Of a stretch of 64,000 nucleotides of DNA, positions 1-12,178 are shown in pieces (the stretch's first letter is position 1; every line of letters begins with the position of its first letter). The stretch lies in the NCBI GenBank assembly GCA_009103225.1, contig RHPI01002438.1:501127-565126 (forward strand), in the 5' to 3' direction. The position numbers and the translations under genes are program-made. The DNA comes from Chlorokybus atmophyticus. Taxonomy: Eukaryota; Streptophyta; Chlorokybophyceae; Chlorokybales; Chlorokybaceae. The notes under the pieces are model-generated. The model saw nothing but the letters and a program-made list of their open reading frames with translations. It was not told the origin of the DNA and searched no databases.

Positions 1-193
1 TCGCAAATCACGAACATGCAACTGTAACACCACACGTCCCCGAAGTGCTTCAGCGCACATGTTATGCGCGTGTTGACTGGGGGCATGTATGTGTGTGTGT
101 ACAGGCATGGCAACGGGTGGGCTTTTACGGACGTGTGTATTACTAGCGCCTGTCAACCGGTCGGTGAGAACCTGTTACTGCCGCGCTGACAAC

Positions 194-1356
194 ATGGGGT
201 TGGGCAAGCGCGCAAGGCGAGCACTTGCCCAAACTCCTCAGGAAAGCTCCGACACTACTGCTGGAAATACGTGCGAAGCGGATGACAAGGAGCGTTTCCA
301 CGCAGCGACGGTGGAGGAGTGGGGAGCATGGCTGGAGCGCAACCACCGCGACCGAACCGTGGGCGTGTGGCTCGTCACGTGGAAGACATCCGCTGGGCCC
401 GGCCGGCCACGTCTCGCCTACAGTGAGGCAGTGACAGAGGCCCTGCGCTTTGGCTGGATCGACAGCAAACCGCGCAAACTCGATGAGCACCGCAGCATGC
501 TCTGGTTCTCACCCCGCAGGTGTGTGTGCGTGCGTGTCTGTGTCTATGTGTGCCAGTGCACGTGCATTTGCATGTGCGGATACAGCTGGCTAGCTACGCA
601 TATATGTATGTGCCAACGTTACAGCCTCCGTGTTGCCTTTGCACTGCAAGAGAAAAGCATGGCACTAGATGTGAACGCCAGTCACAGCTAGTGTGCTAAT
701 CGTCATTGGTGCTGCATGCATGCATGCATCGCGTCATGAGGTTGTCAATGATAACCTAGCTGCTGCAAGTGAGACGGTTGCTGTGTGTACACTGCGCAAA
801 CACCCATCACTCTGCATTACACAGGCCATGCAGCGCCTGGTCGGCGGTAAACAAGGCGCGCATCATGCAGCTGGAGGCCGAAGGGCGCATGCAACCGGCG
901 GGAGCGGCAGTGGTAGCTGCGGCGAAGGAGAGCGATGCGTGGAGTCGGCTCGATGAGGTGTGCCAACCATTGCATGTGTTGATGATGGGTATGCATGTGC
1001 AATGACATGCATGCGCAGGTGGAGGCGCTGGTGGTGCCCGCAGATCTCGCCACCGCGTTTGACACCCAGGTGCACCAGCGCACGAGAATCAACCCACTTA
1101 CATGCCCACACAAGGCCTTATCAGCGCTCAGACTATCTGCACTGATTTGTGTATGCACGTAACCGTTCTGTTCTGCTGGTAGCAGGGGCCGGCCGCATGG
1201 GCGCATTGGAACGGTTTTCCGCGATCGGCACGACGCGGCATTCTTGAGTGGATTATGCAAGCGAGGCTGGCTGAAACTCGGCGGCGGCGGGTGGAGGAGA
1301 CGGCTGAGTGCGCAGCAAAGGGAGAGCGGGCGAATCGGTGGCCGCGACGGCAGTGA
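194..1356 (+). CDS. YdeI/OmpD-associated-type protein, 4 exons
   Basis: Exons 194-519, 825-957, 1019-1069 and 1186-1356 join in phase to about 226 residues. Residues about 35-108 carry the family's N-terminal pattern: F-x-W-x-x-WL, 'NHRDRTVGVWLV', 'LAYSEAVTEALRFGWIDS' and 'WFSPR'. The second exon gives 'WSAVNKARI' with 'GRMQPAG', the third 'VPADLATAF', and the last 'SARRGILEWI' and 'ETRRRRVEE'. This is the whole YdeI order, as in bacterial proteins of about 190-200 residues. The biochemical role of the family is poorly known; some members are described as bacteriocin-protection or OmpD-associated. The next gene is 1.6 kb away, so there is no operon-like context. An in-frame ATG at 89 would add 35 residues, which might be a targeting peptide; 194 is chosen because homology starts soon after. 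The family is mainly bacterial, so an intron-bearing copy suggests old transfer. Confidence 0.8.
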
Positions 1357-2980
1357 TGGCGGTTGGTGGTTACGTGCGTGTGCGTATACAAGTGCTTGCT
1401 CGTGCACCTAGGCGCTTCTAGTAGTAGTACCGTAGCTCAAGCTACCAGAACCATTACAATAGGTTAGCAAACCATCAAACTATGCAGTGCGTTTAGCAGG
1501 CTACTACATAATCTGCAACTCACATTTACCGGATGCTTTTGCACGCACGCACGCACGCACGCACGACAGTCAATCCCTAGAAGGTTGATTGGTACAGCCT
1601 TCACAATCCTATTCGGCACACTACTGACACAACTAGCAGTTGTAGTGAACGAGACAATCACTACCGTACTGATGTATGCACAAAGAGCACAACCAATGGT
1701 GTTCCAACCCTGCCTATCCACACTACACGTACCAATCAACGCACGTTTCTGTCTCAGCTGCGAAAAGGCCTCCAACATCCGTCCATGGCCATGCCATTCC
1801 ATGGGGATCACCACAAAACACAAATCTTACAAAACCACATGCCATCATATTTCTTTGGTCAATCATAGTAGTCAAGTAGTTCAAGTCAGTAAACCAGACG
1901 GAGTGCACACAACTCTAGTGGTGCGGGGAGGACCCAGACGCGCAAAGAGCCAACACACAAGGCGCACTGACTAGGCCTAAAGCAGCTTGGCTTTTGCCTT
2001 GCAGCAGCAGAATTCTGCGCTGCGGCAAGGCTAGAAGCATGGCGACGACGGGGCGAGTGCCTTACCCCTAGGTAATTTGCCCCAACGTTTGGTCCCGCGT
2101 AAATCTATTGATCTATTGTCGCATTCATGTTACGCGTCACGCATCACGAGTCGTCGTGATTCACGACGACGCGCGACGCACCTCCTGGTCTGGAGCCCTG
2201 ACAGCATCAAGCAGCCTGCTATTCCGGCCTAGAGAACTACTTACGGGAAGACTAGCTTATGCTTCATCACCTGGTTCTCACGGCTCTACCATGGCTTGTT
2301 TTGGTATATGCTAGTGCATCATGAGGCTCGCTTCGCGTCGTGTGCCTATAACCAGGCGCATTGTGCGCATGTCGCCTCGCTTGCATGCGCTTGTGTTGGC
2401 GACTGTGGCGGGGTTGGTGGTAGTGCCAGCCGTTATTGGCAGGCTTTGACCTAGTGAGCGGAAGGGCAAACGCCTTCGTCCGCACTTCCCTGGCCCCCAA
2501 GCGAGCAAGTGGTCGAGAAGGTCAGCAGGTTGTGTTGGGGAGGATGCTCATTGTCATGGTTGTAGTTTTTTACGTTGATACTGGTCGTACGACAGTGGCT
2601 GCTTGCACAACATTCGCCTTGATGAGACTGGTTGCTGTTATCATGGCCGAAGGGACGACTTTGCATGCCTGTCACATATGGTCTTGGTCAAGTCAGTGCT
2701 AGTTGTGCGGGCATGTTAACTACTTACTCGCTGTCTATAGTCCTAGCGCCTGACAACTTACTGAAACCTTGATGTACATGCCAGCTGCTAACCTGTTACA
2801 TTGATCAGATGTTGCCAGTCAGCTATGTCGTTTGCCCTTGCATTATCCAAGTGACAGCTTGCTGCACGCTGTGACTCGACACATGCGTTTGTGGCTAGCC
2901 AACAGTTGCAATGCTGCATTCCGCAGCCATCATGATCATTGACTGCACACAGCTGAATCCTGTCTTGCAGCTCGGTCAAC
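1357..2980. other. Intergenic spacer
   Basis: No frame here shows family motifs or splice-consistent exons. Apart from the GCAC microsatellite I see only short GC-rich tracts. The 3' UTR of the YdeI-type gene and the 5' UTR and promoter of pyruvate kinase must lie here, but I cannot delimit them. Confidence 0.5.
1541..1566. repeat. (GCAC)n microsatellite
   Basis: About six tandem GCAC units are read directly. It lies in the spacer between the YdeI-type gene and pyruvate kinase. Confidence 0.85.
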
Positions 2981-5790
2981 ATGCCGGTGGGTCCGGAGCC
3001 TCTGTCCATCAGAGCGCGCACAAAGATTGTCGCCACTGTGGGCCCGGCTTGCGCCAACCGCCTGCAGGTAGCATTTACAAGACATCGAAGTTATCTTCAT
3101 GCTGACAACTGCTCTCGGTCGTCAACATGCTAGTGCTACTCATGCAAGTCACAGCTATGTTGTCTGCTATGATGAGCGCAACACACATTGTTGTTGTTGC
3201 CTCGTCCAGGAGCTTGTGGAAGCTGGCGTGGACGTGTTTCGTCTCAACACGGCGCATGGTTCGGTTGAAGAGCGCACAACTCAGCTTGCGGAGATTCGCC
3301 GCATAAGCAAGGAGCTCGGCAGACCAATTGGGTAAGACACAGCCAATTTGAGTTGTTCTTGACAAGACACCAGCTGTGTCAAGCTGTCGGTAATGCTTAG
3401 CCAATACGTCTTAACTTGGCTGTGTGTCTTGAGTTGGAGGTGTCGAACCATACTTGTGTGAACTGTCAGGGTACTGTGTGATCTTTCTGGACCTAAGATT
3501 CGCCTCAAGAAGCTGGTTCAAGACCCAACGGAGTGCAAGCGCGATGAGATTTACACTTTCATGAACGGTACACCTCAAAAGCCGACAGAGCTGGCCAGCA
3601 ATTACGGTACAAAGATAAATCCAGTCGTTTGGCTGCCTGCACTTGGCATCTTAGCTGACACTTACACGCATACGCTGTGTTGCCCACAACCAGAGCCTCT
3701 TGTTGACGAAGTGCAAGTTGGAGAAAACATTGCCCTTGTTGATGGCACCGTCAACATGGAGGTACATTATGCAATGCTGTTCGCAGCACAGTACCACATG
3801 CTAGCGCATCACATGAAGACATGTGGTCATACAGATTGCATATGCACATGGTTGTGTGCGCACGTGCTGCAAGCATGCATTTAGTGTCACTCCTGCAGGT
3901 GATTGAGAAAGGTGATGGTTACGTCAAAGCCAAAGTGACTGGGCCTGGCCCCATCAAGAGCAATCAGGGCATCAATCTGCCTAACACCACCTTGAGTGTG
4001 CCCTCGCTCACTGAGAAGGACATTATGAATGCTGAGTGGGCCTGCAAGCACGAGGTGGACTTCATCTCACTTAGCTTTGTCAGGACTGCGGATGACATCA
4101 TCCAGCTCAAGAAGTTCATCGCAGACCGGAAGTCACAGGCGTGGGTTATTGCCAAGGTAGGTGTGCACATGCACGCGCACACGTGCGCGCGCGCGCCTGC
4201 GCACATATGTGAAGCTGTGCACGCACATTGCATCTTTAGCGCTGCACAACTTGTCATTCATTACTTCTAGATTGAGATGGCAAAGGCGGTAGAAAACTTG
4301 GAGGAGATTGTCAAGGCCACCGATGGAATCATGGTGGCTCGCGGCGATCTTGGTGTTGAGATAGACATTGCACGCGTTCCAATCGTGCAGAAGCAGCTTG
4401 TCGGGCTGTGCAGACGCTATGCCGTGCCCTGTATTGTTGCCACACAGATGCTCGACTCCATGACACACTCGCGCATTCCCACCCGTGCAGAGGTGAGTTC
4501 AAGGCATCACATTCCAGGTCGGTCATGTGGCTGACAAGTTCGGGCCATTATTTACTGAAGGAAAGGAGAAGCGTGTCAACGGCATGCTGTCACGGTCTGA
4601 CTGCTTGCTCGGTCAAAATGACAAGTTTTAGCTTGCTGATGATAGGCGACAGATGTTGCTAATGCATGCCTTGATGGCACGGATGCGACCATGTTGTCTG
4701 GTGAGAGCGCGTCTGGTGCGTTTCCCGTGGAGAGTGTGGCGATGATGACACACATCCAGCTGCTTACAGAGCCGCTGCTCAAGGTACGTGAGAGGTGCAG
4801 GAGCTGACCGGCTGGTTGTTGATGTTTGTATAAAGGGATGTTGGCGTGAGGTGTACATGCTGTTGTCAGGAACAAGATCTGCCGCCACTTGTGCTTGGTG
4901 TTGGTGGAGTCAGCAACATCACCGCCGCTTGTGTACACGGTGCATCAAAGATTGCAAGGCAGTTAGGTGAGCTATTTGTATGGAACAGTGTACACAAGAA
5001 CGTCGAGGGTGTTGGCTGCGTGCAACGCATGCGACACATAGCACACATGTCATAGCATAGCTGGTAGCTGCATGCTACCAGCTAGCGCAACATACGGCAC
5101 AGGGCAGTGTCTCATCGCTGGCTTCCAGCATGTATCTCTCTTTGCACATGATACCACTACAAGTGAAGTGCATAGTGGTTTTTGCAAACAGTACAAACAT
5201 GCTTTACGCTGAGATGCCCGTGTACTTCAGATGCCAAGCTCATTGTTGTGGCCACCGCCAGCGGTCATACAGCCATTCTGAAGGCCAAGCAGCACGATTT
5301 CATTCCAACCATTGTCGTGAGCAAGAACCCTGGAGTCCTCCGCCAGTGCAACCTGTTGTGGGGAGTTGTGCCTCTAGAGGTGACAATACAACACACTACC
5401 ACCCTGTCATCACACAGCAGCAAACACGCATGCGCACTGAACCCAACTTTACCTCAGCAGTTTTTGCTCGAACTCAACAGTGCAGACTTGTCTATCAACT
5501 TGAATCTCTAACCGGTTGTGGCTCATACGGCTTCGAACAGGGAGCCCCTGCTGATGACCCAGATGCATTGCAAGCGTTCATTGAAAAGTGGGGCCTGGAG
5601 GATGGGTGCTTGCAAAAGGGAGACTCGGTTGTGATGGTCAGCGGCAAAATGGGCTCAGTAAGTGGATATTCAATGCTGATTGTACTGTCAACAGAAGTTA
5701 AAGCTATCTGCACGCAAGGAACTGATGTTGCTGCTCCCCGCGCAGGGTATCCACAACGCGGTGCGCGTGCATGAGGTTGGTTCTGACTAG
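2981..5790 (+). CDS. Pyruvate kinase, 11 exons
   Basis: Catalyses phosphoenolpyruvate + ADP to pyruvate + ATP, the last step of glycolysis. Exons: 2981-3067, 3210-3331, 3470-3567, 3694-3761, 3899-4156, 4271-4492, 4646-4783, 4870-4966, 5231-5379, 5541-5657, 5746-5790. All phases close, giving 466 residues, the usual length of bacterial-type enzymes. Visible signatures are '[12 protein letters not shown]' near the N-terminus, the active-site segment '[12 protein letters not shown]' (exon 6), 'ATQMLDSM' with 'PTRAE', and '[12 protein letters not shown]' (exon 7). A B-domain-like stretch, '[19 protein letters not shown]', bridges exons 4 and 5. The loop usually written RLNFSHG reads RLNTAHG (residues 40-46), and the site usually GPEIR reads GPKIR (Lys79), both linked to potassium independence. 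No obvious transit peptide precedes the first motif, so the enzyme is probably cytosolic; an unseen upstream exon is not excluded. Confidence 0.95.
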
Positions 5791-6240
5791 TTGACAACCG
5801 GCGTTATTGAAGGCCTTCGTGCAACCAGGTGCTGGTAACCCATGTAACGTGCAACAGCTGTCCACCATCAAAGTGTGTATACATTGTTTTGTATAGGTAT
5901 AGGTAAAGTTTTGCGGCTAGCCCAATTATCCCGCAATGTTTCCAACCTTGGCTGTCACTATACCACCGTTGCTGGAAAGTCGTGGTGACTTCTTGTTGTA
6001 AGAGAGTGGAACACGCTCTACGTTAACGCTTGCTGTACTATTATGTACTCAAATGCCTTGAGTATGCTTTAGCAACCGGCAATGTGGTGACATAGACAAG
6101 TGATCAGCAGTTGTACTTGTAACCCGCTTTTGCACAATTGCATCTTTGATGACTCAGCATGCTTCATGGCAACTGCCAAAGGTCGGTGCACATATGACTA
6201 AAGCATAAAGCATAAAGCAAGTCATAGAAGCTTGGGTATA

Positions 6241-6279
6241 CTTGGCCTATAGCCTATAGCCTATAGGCTTTAGGCCAAG
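6241..6279. repeat. 18-bp inverted repeat with 3-nt loop
   Basis: The left arm 6241-6258 pairs with the right arm 6262-6279 with one mismatch, leaving loop GCC. It lies about 450 bp past the pyruvate kinase stop codon. As DNA or RNA it could form a tight hairpin; no function is implied. Confidence 0.7.
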
Positions 6280-7182
6280 ATGCAGGCTCTTGTTAGCTAT
6301 CCATATTCCGCCCAGTTTATCCTAATGTGAGGAAAACATATATAACATTGGTCATGGTCAGCCCAAACGACCGGTGTCCACCCCGGCATTGCCGCCACTG
6401 CTCCTCTCTTTATGGCTTGCGCACGCTGAAATGCACAGGCGACTTGCTAGTGGGCCAGGTGCACAAACCCCTCAGATTGCTGCGCATGATGTTCCGACTT
6501 TGCACCATGTCATGATGTAACGCGCACACATGCGCAGAATGTGCGGAAAGTCTTCCCCAAGCATGTCATGCGTCTCCATCGCCATCGGGTAGAGGGAGTC
6601 GTCGGGTGGGTGGCAAATTGTGTGGCATATGAGCGTACACCAGCATTAGTGTTGAGTGCACTATGCATCACCAGTCCCACATCCTATTGTTTGTAAACAC
6701 ACACACCGCGCCACACACGCACACGCATGCAGCCACTTGCACACAGACACAAACCAGATTAACCCCTCCCCAGCTGTAACCTCATAACAACACTTCAAAC
6801 CTCATACATAGAAGGACCATCCATGTGCATTGCACACTGTAACACGTAATGCAACACAGGCAGAAGCAACAACATGCGATGTGGAATCAATGCAAGGAAA
6901 GGCTCCCCCCCATCTACAGCGGCGCAGAACAGAGGAGAGGAGTAGATAAAGATTATCATGTGTGAACGTTGTGTACCTTACAATATTGTGCTACTATATG
7001 CATGATATGAAAAGCTCATGTCAGCACATCATTACGACACACATGTTGTACACTTAATGTTCTTTTTTCTGACAAATGCCGTATGTATGCAATTACGCTT
7101 GTCTCTCACATGTTCATATTAACATACAATTCATGTACGTGCATTTTTACGCATATGTGTACATGTAACACATTTATAAAGT

Positions 7183-7231
7183 CTCGTCATGACTTATATA
7201 TGATTCAAAATCACATTTGATTCATGACGAG
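7183..7231. repeat. Short inverted repeat in AT-rich spacer
   Basis: CTCGTCATGA at 7183-7192 is repeated inverted as TCATGACGAG at 7222-7231. TATAAA-like sequence lies just outside both arms. It may be a fragment of a small terminal-inverted-repeat element, but I see no target duplication. Confidence 0.4.
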
Positions 7232-7849
7232 TTTATAGTAGATTATGCATACATCATGTTGATGTAAAAATATTACGCTCATTGTAGACAAATGTGCTTG
7301 AAATCAAATTGAAGTCGCCGGATTGAACGCTGCAGATGTTGTGATAACATGTGTTTTAAACGTTATGGATAACCTATATATATGTTGTACACTCTTGAAA
7401 GGATGATGCTGAAAGTAATGCACTAATTCTAAAAATGTCAATTTCACACACTATAAATGTAGTGGTATCTACCAACTTCAAGACCCATTGAGAATGTGGA
7501 GTCCCCCCCCTCCCTCCCGTCCCTGCCCTTGTAAAATTGTAAACATGCGCCGCAGATTATTGCTCTCAGAAAGTATGACGTCATCAAGTACGCCGCGGGA
7601 TACCCAACACTGTAGGACCTTCCAGCACAGACGGAAACGCTTGCAGCAGCATTCGTGCGCAGCCTGCACGGCGGCGGCAGCAGCAGCGTCGGCGGCGGCG
7701 GCGGGGTGTTTAAGCCGCAGGCTTCTGGAGTCAGGGACGAAGGCCAGTTGTTGGCCAGTCGTACTGCTGCGGTCGGTTCTTGCCAAAAGGGACGGTATCC
7801 GGTGGAGGGCAGCGCAACCAGGCAACCCGGCAGGCTGGCGGCCGCCGCC

Positions 7850-10319
7850 ATGGAGTACAGGCTGCAGCAGCAGACCCCGGGCCAAGTGTAAGCTGCGGGT
7901 GTTGCGCATGGTTGACGTTTGGTGGTGTGCAGCGCTAAGCCTTGGTGTTGTTTGCTCTTGCGCTTTGCTGCAGCCCTGCCTCGTCGGGGCGTGCATGTGA
8001 CATAGCTACCAACATGTTGCTCCGTCCTGGCAAATCTTGTTTGCAATCAATCCAGTTCTCAGTTGCACATGGTCAAGCATAAGGGACTTGAATTTGCTAA
8101 GCAGATAGATTTGCTGGCTTAGTTGAGTCATAGTTTGTGGTATAGTAGCTTTGCTTCGCTGTGCATGCAGTTGAAGCTGGGTGGCTTGTGCAGACTATGT
8201 TGCCTGTGCGGGACGCCTATTGTTTCAAATCCGGCGAACATGTGCGTGCAGTGCATACGCACGCAGGTGGACATCACAGAGGGCATCAACAAACAGGTAG
8301 GTTGATTTGGTCTGCCTGTATGTGTTGCAGATTTAACCAAAGCAAGCTGTTGGCAAGGTAGTTACGCTGATATTCTGCCTACGTTACATGGCGTGTATTT
8401 GGAGTGTTTCGCCAATCTGCCAACATTTGCCAATTCGCCAAAGTCCTGCTTACTTCTTCGTTCGCCAAGCTGTTGTGGATTTCGCTGTTCCTTACTTGCG
8501 CACATCATGTGTGTGTAGGCTGTTGTGCTCAACTGTCAAGAGTGCAACCGATGGCATACACCACCAAAGGCTTGGCTCAAAGCTGAGCCCGAGAGCAAAG
8601 AGCTCCTCACCTTGTGCTTGAAGAAGTTGAAAAACCTGAACAAGGTGAGCTACGAGCAGCTTCTCACTCTTGTGCATGTGCATGCTTGCGCATGTTTATG
8701 AGTAAAGCGTCAACTTTGGTACTAAATTGCAGGTCATGGTTGTGCATGTCGTGTTGTGCATGTGTTTGAAATAGTTGTTCTGGTTATCAGGTCAAGCTAG
8801 TGGATGCGGGTTTCATATGGACAGAGCCGCATTCAAAAAGGCTGAAAGTGAAGGTGACAATACAGAAAGAGATATTCAATGGGGCCATTGTACAGCAGGC
8901 GTTTGTCGTTGAGTATGTCGTGCAGAACAACCTGTGTGATATCTGTCAAAAAGCAGCCGCCAACTCGGACCAGTGGGTGGCCGCAGTGCAGGTATCGCCG
9001 ATATGATGCTGGCTATGTTGGCCTTGTTGGTGATGCAAAACTGCTGCGTGCAGCAATTTTTCTGTAACGTGCTTCAAAGACATTAATTATGTATCTGTGG
9101 TGCAGGTCCGGCAAAAGGTTGAGCACAAAAGGACATTTCTGTTCTTAGAGCAGATCATTCTGAAGCACGCAGCTGACGCTTTCACGGTCAACATCAAGGA
9201 GATGCATGATGGCGTGGATTTCTTCTACGCGAACCGCAGCCACGCCATGAAGTTTGTGGAGTTTCTCAACGCTGTTGTGCCGGTCAAATCGCGCCATGAC
9301 AAGCAGCTCATCTCTCACGACTCGCACTCCAACACGTACAACTACAAGTACACCTTTTCTGTTGAGATTGTGCCGGTAAGTGAACATCTTATGTTTGCCC
9401 TGTTGGTTGGCAATTGTGCACTGACTTCTTCTGACTGTGTAGTGTTGTTGACGTGGCATGTTTGTGACAGGTTTGTAAAGACGACTTGGTTTGCCTTTCA
9501 GCTAGAGTGTCGGCGGCGCTGGGTAACATCGGGCAGCTGTTGCTTGTGACAAGGGTGTCGAACGCGCTGCTGGTATTGAACCCGCGCACGCTGCGCACGG
9601 CGTATGTCGATGCGACTACATACTGGCGTTATCCTTTCCGCCCGCTGATGACGAGCAGGCAACTCATTGAGTACGTCGTGCTGGACATTGAGCCGATGGA
9701 CACGGTTGTGACGGCGGGATCAATGAAGTACGCTCTAGCGGAGGCCACTGTTGCGCGCGCATCGGACTTTGGCGTGAACGACACACAGTTCATCGCCAGG
9801 ACGCACCTCGGACACCTGCTGAAGCCTGGCGACCTTGCCATGGGCTATGATGTGGCCGGCATCAACTCCAACGACGAGGAGTTTGAGAAGGTTCTCGCCA
9901 AGTCCGCCGGCGACCTCCCTGACGTTGTCCTTGTCAAAAAGAGCTACGAGGAGAGCCGCAAGAAGAACCGCGGGCGCAGGCGGCGCGCGTGGCGCCTCAA
10001 GCGCCTCAATGCCGAGCAGGCGGATGTTCCCATGAAGGGCGAGGCCGACAAAGACCAGAACGACTATGAGAAGTTCCTGGAAGAGCTCGAGGAGGATCCG
10101 GACATGCGTTCCAGGATCGCACTGTACAAGGACCCTGAAGCTGTCGCCGCCGCACAGCAGCAGCAGCAGAAACAGCCACAGCAGCAGCCGCCGCCTCAAG
10201 CGGATGAGGGTGATGCTGAGCCCTTGCCTGAGGTGCCCCTGGAAGAGCTTCTGGATGCGATGACGCTGGCTGAGGATGGCGAAGACGATGATGATGATGT
10301 TGAGAGCATGGACACCTGA
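7850..10319 (+). CDS. NMD3: NMD3, 60S ribosomal subunit export adaptor
   Basis: NMD3 binds nascent 60S subunits and carries a leucine-rich nuclear export signal for CRM1-dependent export. Exons 7850-7887, 8194-8296, 8519-8644, 8791-8991, 9106-9375 and 9471-10319 close in phase to 528 residues (yeast 518, human 503). The start has a strong GCCGCCGCCATGG context and reads MEYRLQQQTPGQ, like the family's N-terminus. Zinc-binding CxxC pairs are seen as 'LCCLCGTPI', 'MCVQCIRTQVD', 'LNCQECNRW' and 'NLCDICQKA'. Family-specific stretches include 'ELLTLCLKKLK', 'VDAGFIWTEPHSKR', 'DGVDFFYANRSHAMKFVEFL' and 'PVKSRHDKQLISHDSHSNT'. The C-terminal third has a basic patch ('RKKNRGRRRRAWRLKRL'), a polyglutamine run near residue 470, and an acidic Leu-rich end that could hold the export signal. 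The last exon codes for more than half the protein. Confidence 0.95.
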
Positions 10320-12178
10320 GCAGCGGCAGAAAGAGTTTGATGCTGTTATTGCCGCGTGGTACCATCTCGGTACCTGGGCAATGACTTCGTATAGGGTGGG
10401 GCTGCCCGGCTTGGTCGTCGGCGTGTTGGCGTGCTGTTGCGTGCAACCTCAGCTGGCTGCTTGAGGTGTACCGCAGAGTGCACCACTACTTCGCAACAGA
10501 GGTCTGCTCCTCAGTGCCACACATGTCCTATTGTGGAGGCCGGTGAAGCCACTTGGTGTCATTGAGCACATGTTGTGCTGATGACGAGCTGCCGGAATAT
10601 TGCCTTTGCCATTGGCAAGGAGCTGTACCACTTTGCCCACCATCTGCACGCGGTACCAATGAGCACCGGCTAGCGTTACTGCATCTCTCTTCCTGATTGT
10701 CGCAGGCTGGCTTGCAGGGAGTGTTCAGGATGCCTGGGCTTGAGGATTGTCATGTTTAGCTGCCATCAGAGTTTCTTGGATTGCTGATCAGCATCGTGTG
10801 GGTCTCAGGCCGTAGCAGCTTAGCATACCATGCATTGTGCAGAGATAGTCCATCTCGCTGTCATGGCCGCGTCCTACCTAGTGTCTGACTGATGGCGTCG
10901 TCAATTGATTGAGAGAACAGATGCATTCTACACTGTGTAGTGGCTCGGTAAACCACTGTTTCCACTTTTACCCAATACTCAGCTGCAGAGTAGGTGGAAG
11001 TTTACTCTGCTGATGGCAAGGGTACCTTGCCTGTTAGGGCCTCATTGTGCAATGCTTGTGTTGGTTGGTGACGATGTGCTTGTGAGTCCGCCGGTCACTC
11101 AGTTGTGCTGTGAATAGCATATCATACTGTTGCAACAACATGAAACCACAGAACGAGCAGTGCGCCGCAGCAATAACACATGCTTTCATGATGGATCGTT
11201 GCATTGATAGCATCAACAGCAGCTACAACCAGCAAACCTACGCCAAGCAGCTACAGTTACAGCTACAACTACAAACCAAGTTGATGGTACAATTCCTCGA
11301 GAATCCTGTCAAATGAGCCCGTAATCACACAGGCTGTGCTGCAATGAAAGTAGCCTGCAATTAGCACATGCATACTGTTTCAACATCACAAACCAGCTTC
11401 AGCTGCAGGAGGCACTCACCTCTCCCATCGTTAATGTTGCTTGCAGTTTTTGCATGCGCGTGCTTGCATAATCATTGATCACCTGGGAGCTACCCTGACA
11501 TTGCTTTTGCTGCACATAGCCAGAAATAGCATGGGCTTAGGGTTTTTCTTATCGTCACCTGTCGTTAGCAAGGATATCGCATTGCATATGAAAACTGGTA
11601 GTCGACCAACTGTAATCAAGCATACTGTATCTTGCTATAACTCACATCTTGCAGTCACATTCGCCTTTCTCGTTTGACACCTGGCACGCACAGAGCTCAT
11701 CATCACCCCTGCCCAGCCATTACGCCCAATCACTTACGGGCACACTTGTTTGACACCTGGCACGCACAGAGCTCATCATCACCCCTGCCCAGCCATCACG
11801 CCCACTCACTTACGGGCACACTTGTTGAAAAAGGGTAGGTGCCGCTCTAGTACTGTACTTACCATGTTGAAGACTCTGATGCGTTGAGTTGGGCTCTTGC
11901 TCGTTAGGTTTGTGCTGTCCACCGCTCGACTCCAAAGTATTGGATTCATGGCTTCCTTCAATGGCTGCTGCATCAAAGGCCTGTTCACTGATTACGTCAG
12001 TGTAGACATCAGCATGATGGCTTGCGCACAAGCCAGTAGAGTTGCACGTATACCCACGCACACGCACATGCTTGTGACAGTATGTAACCTGTGTGATGTG
12101 CAGCACTCAGCGAAGGTCACCTGCTGTGGTTGCAAATGTTGCTCATTGTGAGTGGCTGAGGTGACTACAGTGGCATCG
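10320..12178. other. Intergenic spacer
   Basis: It separates the 3' ends of NMD3 (+) and the Nup98-like gene (-), which converge here. No coding exon is supported. It holds a 76-bp tandem duplication (11672-11823) and one TTAGGGTTT motif at 11537-11545. Confidence 0.5.
11672..11823. repeat. 76-bp tandem duplication (two copies)
   Basis: Copies 11672-11747 and 11748-11823 differ at only about two positions, so the duplication is recent. It has no coding content and lies in the spacer between two convergent genes. Confidence 0.85.

Larger units (their letters stand above)
5791..7849. other. Intergenic spacer with AT-rich core
   Basis: No credible coding exon was found. The interval changes from mixed composition to a clearly AT-rich stretch (about 6950-7480), unlike the GC-balanced DNA on both sides, and holds two inverted repeats listed separately. 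From about 7500 to 7849 it becomes GC-rich just upstream of the NMD3 start and probably contains that gene's promoter and 5' UTR. Confidence 0.5.

Noticed and set aside
7444-8046. 200-codon minus-strand open frame
   Set aside because: It is antisense to the first exon and 5' flank of NMD3, has no family motif, and its composition (Pro, Cys, Ala) is that of a GC-rich antisense shadow.
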